Of a DNA stretch of 64,000 bases, positions 26,561 through 38,108 are shown in pieces. The translations under genes were made by a program, and so were the position numbers. Under the pieces are notes generated by a model. That model was given only the letters and a program-made list of their open reading frames with translations, made no database searches and was not told the DNA's origin. Position 1 is the stretch's first letter. Each line of letters starts with the position of its first letter. This DNA is from Metarhizium brunneum (taxonomy: Eukaryota > Ascomycota > Sordariomycetes > Hypocreales > Clavicipitaceae), in contig NC_089424.1 in NCBI RefSeq assembly GCF_013426205.1, forward strand, positions 4,154,001-4,218,000, written 5' to 3'.

Positions 26561-26680
26561 TTATATATTTATACTAAAAATATATTATAAGGTCTAGTAG
26601 TGGGATTACTAGACTAAAATCAGGGCGTGGTGGGGTATTAAGCGCACCAAGCAAAATGGGTGAGCGCGCCGAGCAATCCA
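26561..26680 (-). repeat. Right terminal inverted repeat, 120 bp
   Basis: Reverse complement of 8261-8380 with about a dozen differences. Followed directly by the target duplication CGTAGACCGG (26681-26690). Confidence 0.9.
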
Positions 26681-26690
26681 CGTAGACCGG

Positions 26691-27372
26691 CCGTCGTGTC
26701 AAACCGTATGCATGCCGTAAATCCAATTCATCGGCCCTGGTTGCCCGGCCCGTCCGCCAACTCGCGTTGCACAAACAAATTTTCGCCACCTCTACGCTCT
26801 CGTCGAATAAATGAGCAGGTTTCTTTAAACTTGGCATTACTTGATCCCAAAAAACGCCAATAACCCGACTTTGCTCGCGCGGTAACGTACTAAAATTTGG
26901 CACGGTAATAATAATCGACTTTGGGTTATCAAAGGTCCTTGGTTTGGCACGAGGCCTTGAGGGACGGAAGGTCCGGTGCCCTATAATAAATACAGGAAGT
27001 CGGTGAGGACTGTGTGCCTGAGGCAGCCCTCGCTTATGACCGACTTCGGGCCTCGTGGCCGTTGCCTTGTTGTTGTGTAACTTTGTTGGCCCAACGCCCT
27101 TTGTTGTGTGCCAACTGTGTAATATAAGGGGGCGGGACGATGTTCATTTTCAGCCTAACATCTGCTTTGAGGTATCAAAAGCGCTTGGTCTCATAAAGCT
27201 TTCTTTATACAAGAACTTGGTCGAGGTTGAAAGCCCAAGGCTGCCAAAGTGGTCGTGTAATACTCTGCATGACTGTTGTTGTCACACCAGCCTTTGTCTG
27301 TGGCCTGATCGTATGACGGAAGCTGAATAGAATCATCGTGGTCGAATACCCCAACTGAGTTTCCGTGTTAAT
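26691..27372. repeat. Intergenic with a dispersed repeat fragment
   Basis: About 26927-27035 resembles 34150-34255 in the same orientation: AAGGTCCTTGGTTT, then AGGCCT and GAGGG, a TATA/TTTATA stretch, and CTGTG..GTGCCTGAGGC. The order of a TATA-like stretch followed by conserved blocks suggests LTR remnants, but no ends were defined. Nothing else recognisable is seen before the ankyrin gene. Confidence 0.45.
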
Positions 27373-30300
27373 ATGGCTTTGTGAGAATCACCACCTTCGA
27401 CGCCAATCTCTCTGATGCTTATCTAACCAAAATCTCCAGGATCGTGCTAGCGAACGGCGTTGGCGTTGGCTATAGCACCACGCCCTGGGCCTGGAACAGC
27501 CAAGAAGCGTCTGAGACGGCCTGGATTGCAGGAGAATTCCCAGAAGCAGACTTCTTGAGCTTCAACTGGGCCGGCGACAAAGCCCATGGCACCGCGGACG
27601 AATATTTCCTTCGAGAAGCTCTGAAAGTTATCCAGGAGTTGCAGCGCTTCAATAACAACGGAGCGTCAGATTGTAAGCCGACAAGTAAAAGTGTTTCGCA
27701 AAAACGCATCATCTTTGTTGCTCAGGATATTGGAGTCCCTCTGGTAAAGCATGTATGGCTACCTTGGTTCTTTGGTCTTGTACTTTCAACAACATGATTT
27801 AATCCATGGCCAACAGGTTCTTTTGCTCGTATTGAAAGATGTTCACAATCACTGGATACTGTTTCAAACCGTTGCACTGGTGAATTTTTTACTGGAAAAT
27901 ACTCTCCACGCCTTGCACGCTGCGATTGCTAATGTTCAGTCAAAAGCATCTCATCAAGCCGCCGCCATACTATGACCCGAAGCAATGGAGACAGTTCGGT
28001 ACCATACTGGGAATTTCCTCACAACTGGAGCAATGGTCGACAGCCTTTGCAAATCTCGAAGTTCAATTCTCCACCATCTCTGGGGCACTCAACCAGAAAC
28101 TTTACGGGGTGGCCGCTGGGCATGCATACGTAAGTGTACAACCGGCGCTTCTTTTCCCTTGCTCTCGTAGGGATCCATAAAATGTGCCCTTGCCGACTGA
28201 CCTATGTTCACAGTTGCCTGGTGATGGGCCCTGTGATTCCCAAGGGAGAGAGCCGATAGAAGAAGACATTCTTTGCGATATTAGGACTTCACTAACAGAA
28301 GCCTCGATCCGTGAGTCACCTCACTTGGAATGAAGTAGCAGTACTGACTGGACGCTTGAAACCAGGGCTTGACCCCGGGTACCACACGCTTCAGAGGGCT
28401 CTTGCTCGTCCGGATGCAGACATTTGTAACATCAGTCTCGTCCCGTCACCCCCAGGCCCTGGAGCCTACTTGGAAAGCCATTTGTCTTTCAAGGCCTGGT
28501 TAAAAGATCCAGGCTCAAGTGTGCTTGCTGTGCGATGGTATCCAGGTTCTAGTCACAAATACGTCGCATCCCATCTCATGCACTCCTTGCGTCGCATGTA
28601 CCCAGGCTCAAACACGCTGTTCTTGAGCTTTAGTTTCCACCGCTGGGACGCACGTCGGAACTCAGAACAATGCCTAGTTTCTTCAGCGGTTCGGCAGCTT
28701 CTAATCCTAAAGCCGGAACTCTTCATCCGTGCTCGATATGTGGCGGAGGCATACTCCAGGGGACCAATGGTCTCGCCTCAGCGGCTCTGGGATTTGTTTC
28801 ACCATCTTCTCATAATCCTACAACACACCCGAATATTCTTCGTGGTGGACTCAGTAGACGAGTGCGGTGAACAAATTGCTGCGAAGCTCAGTAGCCTTGC
28901 AGCCTCTAGGTCAATATCGGTGCCGCTGAAACTCGTCATGACAAGCTCTACTCCATGTAATGGGACATCCAACATCGCTTTCCACGCAATTTCACTCGAA
29001 GACGATGGATGGAGACGAGTCATCCGTGATATAGTAGCAGAGAGAGTCTCAAGCATTGCACGTGCGAGGCCTGTTTGGAAGGAATCTCAACAACTTATTG
29101 TTGAGAAACTCTGTGGTGGACAAGATAGCATTGAGCATGATGTCATGTTAAACCTGGAACTCCTTGAGCAACGCCATATCCCTTCTACAAAACTTGCCTT
29201 GAAGCAATTCTTGTCTACGCCCCCTACAACAGCATATAGCGCAACTGTCCGCGGGCTACAACTGGCACAGAAACGACGAGCCAAGCTGGCTATCAACTGG
29301 ATCTTCTATGCTGTGCGCCCACTCACCATCTCGGAACTCGCGGTAGCTCTGGCGCTGGGAACTGATGCCGAGGACGATGTTGGAGCTGCAGGAAATCTGA
29401 CATTCAGCGAAGTTGCCGAGAACGTCTCTTGGGATCTCATGGGGGATCTCGGCGATTCCTTGAGTCTCGGTGTCAAAATTGTCGATGGCCATATTACGAT
29501 ACCAAGTCAAACTTTTCGCAGTCATCTTGAAACATGCGTCGACACCCTTATACCCGGTTTCCACGGATATATAGCCGACCGATGCATCTCGTATCTATCG
29601 CTCTGCTTGACGCAAGCGCGTGAAATCTCGCTGTGCCGGGAAGGTGATGCCTTGCACCCAGACTCTATCTGTACCGCTCTGGCCTTGCGTGAGTACGCGC
29701 AAATTTATTGGGTAGATCATTACAATCTTCATATGCCGACTATTGATGTTCTTGATGACAAGGTGTTGCGTTACATCTGCCTCTGCGCGGATCACAGCAA
29801 CGAAACCTTTGTCTCGGCCGCTTATGAGAAGACTTATAGTCCATCAACCGGACGGAGAGAAGATATCGTCAGCGACCCCCTTTTCTTGGCAGCGCAGATT
29901 GGACTTGCCAGGGTCATACGCAATCTCGTTCAAGTTGACAAGCACAAGGCACCGGAAAAAATAGAACGAGCGATTGAGATTGCAGCGAGCCATGGTAATC
30001 TCAACGTTGTCCGTGAACTTCGGCCGGGTTCTCGGCCAGGCCGTTTGGCGCTCGCTGCCTGTGCAGCTGCAGAACATGGGGATGTCGAGATCCTTGAATA
30101 TATTTTAGAAACCACAGATGTGTCGGATATTGACCGTTTCACATCACAACCGGGGGGCACAAATCCATTGCTGTTATCAACCGCAAATGGCCACACGTCA
30201 GTGACAGAGATATTACTAGCAAGAGGGTGCAACCTGAGGTCTGTCGATGAATCCGGCAACACGGCGGTACATCTAGCATCACGACTCGGGGATGGCAATA

Positions 30301-33300
30301 CTCTCCAAGCCCTCCGAAGCGCCAGGCCTGACGATTTCAAGTCAGCCATAAACACCGCAAACTTGGAAGGGATGTATCCTCTACAACTGACTTGTGCAGC
30401 TGGAGTCGTAGACGCATTTGCGCTTGTCCTAGGCGAATCGCCTGAGGCTTTGGTTCAGCAACTCTATAAGGCTTCCAGGAGTCCGATCCACGTGGCGGCG
30501 CAACACGGTCAACTCCCGATTTTGCAGGAGCTCTTTGGCACCCAGGCCATCACTTTACGTACAGGAAGTTCCTTGCCCTCACTAATCTTTCTCGCTGCTG
30601 AGAATGGCCATCTGTCCGTTGTTCGCTACCTGGTAGAGCAACTGCACCAGAGGCACAACACGGCCACATTGGAAGGCAGAAAGGAGAACAATACGGATAC
30701 AAAAGATCTGGAGAGGGCTCTGTGTACGGCCATAATCAACGGACATGTCGGGCTTGTGGCGCTGCTCGCAACAGCAATTGACGTCGAATATTTCCACCTC
30801 GGGCAGGCGGTTGAGAACAGCCGCCTGGAGGTCCTCAAGGCCCCCATCCGTAACAGCCCATCAGCATCTCCAGATAATGAATACGATAAATTGTTAGTCT
30901 GGGCTATATTCAGAAATAAGGTGAATATTGTTCGGCGTCTTATTCGGCATCTTACTAGGAAAGGAGTCAGTCCTCCATGGGCCGATGATGAGAGATCAAT
31001 CCATCACGCGGCTCGTTGGGGCCGCGAATCCTGCCTTCGTGCGATACTTCGGAGGGCCAATCAAGACATCGTCCGTCAAAAGGACTCCGGGAGCAGCCCT
31101 CTCGATATTGCCGCGGAGTCCAGCCATCTCGAAGCGTTCAAGCTGTTGCTGGAATGGGAGCCACCAGGGTCACGTCGGCTTTTTCGGACATTAAGGCTGG
31201 CCATCAAGGCTCCCAAGGGACATGGGAAGGTCGATCTGGTTCGTTATCTTCTCGATAACGGATGGTCAGCCTGTGCCGTTAATAGTGACCGGGAAACACC
31301 ACTCCACATAGCTGTTCGGTGCCAGGGGGACGATCTCGACACGATTGGACTCCTTCTCGACCGAGGTAGTGATCCGGACGCCAGTGACAGATGTAACAAG
31401 TCGCCGCTTTACACAGCTGCATTCCATGGCCACGCGAAAGCTGCTCGACTACTTCTTGCAGCCGGAGCCAACCCTAACCAGCGTAGTATCGGACGCACTC
31501 CACTGCATGAGGCAATTATGGAAGGGCACAAAGAGGTCGTTGGCGCCCTTGTTGGTCTCCAAGGCGAGCAGGATGATGATGCCACCACAGATACAGCCTA
31601 CGAAGGGGCGGGCGTCGAGTTTGAAGGCTTGGGGGGTTCCAGGGTAAACCCTGGCGCCGTCAACAGCTCGTCGGTCACTACCGGTCCCGTGCTGAAGTCG
31701 ATGCCCAAAACCGACCTGGAGGCTGTACTGACTGGCACAAGAAGAACCCCCCTCATCGTGGCCGCCGAAAAAGGTGACGTTGAAGTTTGTACTATTCTGC
31801 TCACTGCTGGCGCCAATCCAAACGCCGGCGGCGGCGATTATGGCTTGCCACTCCACACTGCCTTGTGGAAGGGGAATGAGAAGCTGGTCAAGCTTCTCAT
31901 GAAATATAAAGCCGATCCCAACGGCATGAGCCGTCCTTTTGGTACACCGCTGCATGTCGTGTGTGGTGGTTCAGAAGATGCCAAGTCACAACGACTTGGT
32001 CTCGTTGATCTTCTCCTCGGACAAGACGCGAAAATCGATGCACAAGATTACGAGGGTCGGACTCCGATTATGATTGCCAACATCTATAAACAGGAGAGCA
32101 TCATCGATTTGCTTTTACGTTCGGGAGCTAATCTTGATATAGTTGACTACCTGGGATCCTCGGCCCTGCATCTTGCCGTCAGGGTTGGCTCGGACAAAAT
32201 TATCCAACGGTTGCTAGAGGCTGGTGCTAATGCAGACATCAATGACAAATGCGGCCGAGGTTTGCTATATCTCGCATTCCTCTGCGGACGGTCACAGTTA
32301 CTAGATACGGTGTCGACCGCCTTGCCCGAGGACCGCAGAGCCGCGCACATATCTGCAGCTATGCCGGCCTTATTCAAGTTGGACCAGGGCATTGAACTCT
32401 TTGATGGCGTCTTTGCCGAGACCGGGAACCAAGGCATTAACCTCAACGTCCCGGATCGGTGTGGCTGGACGAGCCTGGACCTTGCGAGAAGCTACGAATT
32501 GCCAGGTGCAGAGATTGAGCGGCTGCAACAATTAGGATGTACCGAGGGCATCACGAAGCGGGAACCGACCAGACTATCCCCCTATGATAGGAGCGACGCT
32601 ATTACTGTCTCGGAAGGTGGAATGTGTGCTCAGGTGAAAGGTATCGTGCGACTAAATCAACATGGTTTGTAGCGAGACTAACAGATTGATAGCTACAGAA
32701 GACTATCCGTCACCACTCGACGAGAGAATCTTGGGCACCGTCCGAGCCGACTATTGTGTTCCAATTGACAAGGGTATCTTCTATTTTAAGGTTGACGTCC
32801 TTGAGTGTGGCCTAGGAAAGTATGACGCGTTGACCCCCTCTTCTTTATCAAGCCTGCTTTGCCTGTACTCGATCCTGCATGATATACATCTATTTCATAT
32901 CAATTCATCTCTCACACGTTGCCATAGCATAATTGCCATCGGCCTAGCTGCGGAAAGCTGCCCAATGAACACGATGGTGGGCTGGGGGTCTAGCTGGGGC
33001 TACCGCAGCGACGACGGCGTCTTCCTAAGTAAAAACCATCCCGAAGGTGCCGGCCAGAAATATGGTCTTGGTCAGACCGTGGGTGTAGTGTACGACCCAA
33101 CTCGGAAGCGGCTTTGGTTTACTCTAGATGGAAAAAAAGCCGGTAAGTCTAGCTTTATCCTGCATCACCAAGTCGAGTTTAGAAACTGTCATTATAAACG
33201 CAAACTAGTTGACGCTAATATTTTGATATTTTACAGGGGAGGCCTTGGACCATATAACCGGACAACTATTCCCGGCAATATCGCTGTTCACAAGTACAGA

Positions 33301-33421
33301 ACCGGAAAGTGCTGGCCCGGCCGAGGTAGGGGTTACGTTTCCATCTGGACTTCGGGATGCTGCTCGATTCAGGTACAAAACTCAAAGTCTGCGCAGCATC
33401 TCACCTAGCACAGAGCTTTAA
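27373..33421 (+). CDS. NLR/STAND-like protein: hydrolase-like domain, NACHT-like domain, ankyrin repeats, SPRY
   Basis: Proposed model: join(27373-27380, 27440-27743, 27817-27879, 27947-28129, 28214-28310, 28366-32640, 32693-32819, 32928-33142, 33237-33421), 1818 residues with phases that all match. The start and the 27880-27946 intron are uncertain. Order: alpha/beta-hydrolase-like domain (residues 1 to about 125), in which the usual GHSxG nucleophile elbow reads AQDIGV; NACHT-like region, with YPGSSHKY (277-284) where a P-loop GxxxxGKS is expected, but a good Walker B (FFVVDSVDE, near 375-385); about a dozen ankyrin repeats (roughly 740-1600); and a C-terminal SPRY domain reached through three introns (GWGSSWGYRSDDG, YGLGQTVGVVYD, LWFTLDGKKAG). 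Fungal proteins of this layout are non-self recognition candidates. Nucleotide switching by the normal mechanism is doubtful here. Confidence 0.75.
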
Positions 33422-36094
33422 GTCTTATTCCTGAAGCTGCAAGGACTTGGCGCGATTGTTGGGACACTTGGTTTAGTATGAGAGTCTCTTGTATTTCTAT
33501 CTGGTAGTAATAGACGGCTGGGTTCCTATAACATATTAAGCGACCAGACTATTTACTAAAATTGCCCTAGTACGTAGTTGCCTATCCATTGATCTATTTT
33601 TAGCGCATCATAATGATGGCGGTTGCGATGATTGAATACCTGTTGCTAGGTTAGTTGATAACACATCATTGTGAAACAAGGTACCTACAGTTGCTGTAGC
33701 TAATATGATTCGTGACGTTATAGGCAAAAGTTACAGACAGCCGCCTTAGAAGCCATTAGTCGTCAATTGCTGCATGTGCCATGCCCTCTCTCCAGGATAA
33801 GCGAAGCCCTGGCAACGGCAATTACGCGATGGTTGTGCATGTCAATACGCCCAACTCTTGCCTCTATCCCATGGAAAATGATTGGCATTTGGATGACGGC
33901 TAGGCGAATAAAATGTAAATCAGGCAGCGGACTTGACCAGCTCATACGTTGTGCTTCTACAAGTAGCCAAGTACTTTACCGTAAACTACACCTGGTCTCT
34001 ATATGTTCGACTCGGCATATCTACTTGGTAAGTACTAGCTGTCTCTGTTTGGCTATCTGGAGATGAATTCTTGCTGTCTAGTTTCTCAAGCTGTGACAAG
34101 GGCAAGTGATATTGGGCTTGGAACAATGTTCGATATTCAGCTAATAATTCGCTTTGATATCGAAGGTCCTTGGTTTTCTCAAGGCCTAGGAGGGCAGATG
34201 ACCCGTATTTATATCAAGAGGCGGTCAAGGGCTGTCCTGGGTGCCTGAGGCCCCCGTTAGGTCTCGCGCCCTTGTGTAACTATCGTCATGTTCAAGGTCC
34301 GGCCCGCGCCTTTATGGCAACGTGACATCCGTGTAACACAAGCCAACTCCATATCATCAAGATCACGTAACCGAGGGCTAGAGCGAAAAGCGAAGTCGCG
34401 AGCTCGCACACAACTACTTGAATCAGGAACGCCAGGTTTCGCGCGAGGAGAAAATCACAGACATAATGATTTGTTCTGTGCCGTGAAGAGGCGAGATATT
34501 GCGCTTTGGTGGGAGGTGTTTGGCATTGTGCTACGATGGCGCCTCAGGGGAATGAATGACAGCGGATCGGGAAGCAAAAAGAGAGAAAAAAACATACAAC
34601 ACTAGGTATTCGCTGGTCGTCACCGACCCAACTACTAATCCAGCGCTCACTAGGTTATCGTACGAGATCGGACGGGATCGTGAGCTCTGCTAGTGGCTGT
34701 GGTCGTATGTGTTTGACAGTGAGGCATTTTTCATCTATAAAGCCCACTTGTGAGTGGATGCTATTACCGAGTCAAGTATTTGCTTGACAGGGCTGTGTAC
34801 TCCCAGAGCCCACGCGCCGTTTATAAATCCCGGTCAAGGAGGGTTGCGCACTTGTCGTAATAAAGTCGCCGGATTAAGTGTGGGTCAACTAGTATACCCG
34901 TGCTACTATATGGAATTACTATACAGCCACTTTATAGCTATGTAGCTCACTAAGATCCACTCTGTCTAATACGGACGGCAGACTGAGGTTGTCGCTCTGA
35001 CACGCATCGTCCGAGGTAGCAGGAATATGCAGTGAATAAGCATTGAGTACTGATTGCACCAGGCCATTACTCGTCCCTCACACTACCTACCCTTACTCCC
35101 GCGTTGATACATGTACTATCAGCGCATGCTTGGGAAGGCACCATGCGTTAAGGACACATTTTGTCTTCTAGGATAGCTTGTCAAGCACCTAATTGCCCTT
35201 TGGCTGACACCTCGAACCTTATCGCCGCATAATATCTGCAAACCTTCTTGTAATTACAAATCATCCCGCCTGGCGGGAAAACTGACTTTTGGAATCTGAC
35301 GTCTTAGTCATATAATATCATCTATAGCTCCGCAACCTCGGCATGTTCTTGATACCTGATGTTTGATTCCAGGAGGACCGACGGTATTCAACAGCTGCGG
35401 GCCATTCTGAGGCTTACCAGTGGCGAAATACATCACGATCTGAGAGAACCGTCGACGAATATGAATAAAAAACGAATAATTGCGCCAGGCAAGTGAGTTG
35501 ACAAATCATGGAGCACAGCTCCCAGGGCGTTTTACATAAAGCTAATGCTGTTGACGCAATACGCAACTGTTCTCCGGCGATGCGGCAGTCAGTCATTTCC
35601 TGCCATGCACGCCTAAGCAGGGATAGTAACACCTGCTATCCATACCGTGGTTGAATGCAAAACCTCAGTCTGACATCCATCCCGGCCAGAAGGGGGCTAG
35701 CCACCGCCGCCGGTGGTCATCCGCTCCGCTGTTGCCGTGTGTCCCGGTTTTGATGACTGTAATCCGGGGCTCTAATTGGCATTCGTTCTAGGCCGTGGGC
35801 CACGTCTTCGATCTGGGTTCGAAACGGCGACACAAATCTAACGTCCGCTGGAGGTTCAGCGGGCACGTTTCCTATCCTCAAACGCCGACGCCAGCGAAAT
35901 AGGGGCTGTGCCGGATTCTAACTCCAGATGTTGTCATAGGGCGACACAAACCAAAGTCTACCAGGGTTACTCCACTTCTGCCGTGTCGGTATATTCATGA
36001 CCTAAGTGGAGATATAAGTGGCTTGGGAACTTGTATCTTACTAGTTGGTTAACGTAATACTCAACCCCTAATGGAGAAGTGATCAACGGACGGG
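33422..36094. other. Intergenic, no gene; holds the second dispersed repeat copy
   Basis: No reading frame with a recognisable domain over 2.7 kb. The segment 34150-34255 matches 26927-27035 (see that entry) and is followed by TTGTGTAAC and GTGTAACACAAG, which may be LTR end remnants. The final few hundred bases should contain the promoter of the Zn2Cys6 regulator. A palindrome-like CCACCGCCGCCGGTGG is present at 35700-35715. Confidence 0.45.
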
Positions 36095-37963
36095 ATGGCC
36101 CCTTACAATGTTACACAGGCTCACTTATTCACGAGGACGCGTTGTGTTTCTTTCCTTGAATCAAGTATTTCTGTGGACGAAGGGGACTTGAACAATATCC
36201 CATTCCAATGGCCCAGCACTGAACCAACACAACTGCCATTACTGTCTATGGATAGCAGCAGCACTATGCCAAACGCAAATATAGGCATGAAAGATGCCTG
36301 TGATAGGTGCCACAATCTCAAATCTCGATGCATCAAGCTCCGCAACTCTTCAGCGTGTTCAAGATGCCAAAAGCATGGATCTAGCTGCACATACAGTCCG
36401 CCTCTGCCGGTAGGCAGGCCCAGAGGGAAATCGTATAGGAGCCGTGAATCGAGAGAAATCGAGAGCATGCTCCGGCATTCAAGCTACAGCACCGAGGGAA
36501 CACCCGAGGAGCCACAGAGCTCATCATCACCTGATCACAGTCTCAGTCAAGAAAATGCCGACTTTGCCACGGTAGAGATGGAGCCAGAAAAGGGCATCGA
36601 GGACAGAGAAATCATCTTGCCGCCTTCGCCACAATCGCAACTTCATTCACTGCCCACCTTGTATGGGACGACGCTAGGCAATATCGAATCAGATACACGC
36701 GACAAGGACACCAGCGGCTCAGAGCGGCATAAAATGCCGAGTCATCGACCCATCTCTTTGTCTGCTGCCGAGCCAGACCTACACGCGGGTTATTTAAATT
36801 TGAGCATTGGACAAGGACTTTGTACGTTACTGAACATTGATTCAAAACTGCTCTATGTATTCTGGAATGGCATATACTGACCTTTGACTTGTTTGCCTTT
36901 AGCCTCTTCTGGGGGCCAGGATGAAGAAGATATGCAATGGCAGTCTATTCTCGGAACTAATACACCCCCGCCGTCGGATGGCCACTTGGTGGGATTCTTG
37001 TCGATGCCTGAATGGACCATATCGCCAGAGCTCGACAGCCAGTGGAAGGACTTGGCCCCGGATAGACGACTTGATGCCGCAGACGGGGACGGGGAGGCGG
37101 GCGACACACAACCAACATCTCCCTCTTCTGCCTTTCACACACGTACGTGCATAGATGATCTCCTTATTATTCAGCGAGATTTGTACTCGTTGTCCGAATC
37201 GATTTGCACTGTCAACACGAGACAAACTGTGAGTAAAGCAGCTCCCAGCCATCGACAGTCCTGCGCCGGCAACATAGAGAAGATGTTCTCAGCGACGGAG
37301 AGCCTCATGCACGTCATCCACACGATGAATCAGAGTGATGGCAACACGTGCAGCCAGGGTTCCGGTGCCTGTAGATGCTCTTCGGGGGCCGACAGAGACT
37401 GCCGCTCCGAATCGATCCCAAACACGTGGCGATTAGCAGACAACTCTACCGTGCTGCTGATTTTGAGCTGCTATCTCCGGCTGCTGGACATGTACGAGTC
37501 TCTTGCGCAATTCCTGCGCCATAGTCACCAGACCGGGTCTCCAAACTCCACCGTCAACGCACCTGGTATTCCCATTTTTGCCCTCGGCAACTTCAACCTG
37601 GGGACGTCTCCGGATGCCAACATTGGCGTGATCCTGCACATGGTGCTAGACATGGTGGATCGTCTTCAAACGGCAGTCAGTCACTGCGCCGTCAAGGCCA
37701 CGGGCGACCTCAATTGGGAATCGGAGACGGCATTCCGCCGAGGCCATGCCGGCTCCTGGGGCGCCGGGTCGTCCAGGCCCTCGGGCAGAGCAGGATACCA
37801 GGTTGACGAAGCACACGGGTGCTCTACGGGCAGGGCAACGGAAACGTTTCTCAGAGCGATGCTCTCTGATGTCCGCGGGCACGAGTTGGGGCTCATCAGG
37901 AACCTTCAGGATCTGAGACGGTCCATCAGGGGAAGATGGCTCGGTGCCTTGCCGTTTACTTGA
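36095..37963 (+). CDS. Zn2Cys6 transcription factor, AflR-like, likely cluster regulator
   Basis: A nuclear DNA-binding protein of the fungal binuclear zinc cluster class. Model: join(36095-36821, 36903-37963), 595 residues. The 81-nt intron (GTACGT donor, TACTGAC branch, TTTAG acceptor) replaces an in-frame stop. The zinc cluster is C69-x2-C72-x6-C79-x8-C88-x2-C91-x6-C98, followed by the basic linker GRPRGKSYRSRES and a Ser-rich region. The C-terminal part (from about residue 420, RLADNSTVLLILSCYLRLLDMYE) resembles the AflR-type regulatory domain. A later ATG at 36244 would also keep the zinc cluster. It sits at the left end of the cluster, convergent with the P450 gene. It is the only regulator seen in the cluster and is the natural candidate for the shared promoter motif. 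Confidence 0.88.
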
Positions 37964-38108
37964 GAACAGAGTAGAGACAACTATGTAGATACGTAATAGT
38001 CATGCCATTCATCACCTTGCGCAAGATACTCTAGTGCTGGACAATGTGCCCGCCGAACACGGTTATACATGTGCCTGCACGTCCCGGAGGCCTGCATCGG
38101 CCGCCGCG

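Larger units (their letters stand above)
8261..26680. mobile_element. DNA transposon with long TIRs (Mutator-like), carrying nested retrotransposons
   Basis: The element is bounded by 120-bp terminal inverted repeats (8261-8380 and 26561-26680, about 90% identical by eye), each starting TGGATTGCTCGG at the outer end, and by a perfect 10-bp direct target duplication. Long TIRs with an 8-11 bp duplication are typical of Mutator-like elements. The TIRs keep GC-rich sequence, while the inside is AT-rich and has no open transposase gene. Two nested LTR elements (10129-25845) account for most of the 18.4 kb; without them and one 5-bp duplication the DNA element would be about 2.7 kb. Its own interior is 8381-10128 plus 25851-26560, too mutated to identify. 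Superfamily assignment rests only on TIR length and duplication size. Confidence 0.8.

Noticed and set aside
8261..26680. Starship-type giant mobile element
   Set aside because: No tyrosine-recombinase (DUF3435) gene or cargo is readable, and the ends are long inverted repeats with a 10-bp duplication, which fits a Mutator-like element better.
26574..26903. 109-codon open frame on the minus strand
   Set aside because: It runs across the right TIR and target duplication of the transposon and has no domain; a chance frame.
28311..28365. Start of the ankyrin gene at 28311
   Set aside because: That position is a GTG forming the donor of a 55-nt intron (GTGAGT, ACTGAC, CCAG); the upstream exon continues the protein in phase.
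32662..33408. Separate gene for the SPRY region
   Set aside because: An intron at 32641-32692 with a GACTAAC branch joins it in phase to the ankyrin exon, and two further introns complete the SPRY fold.
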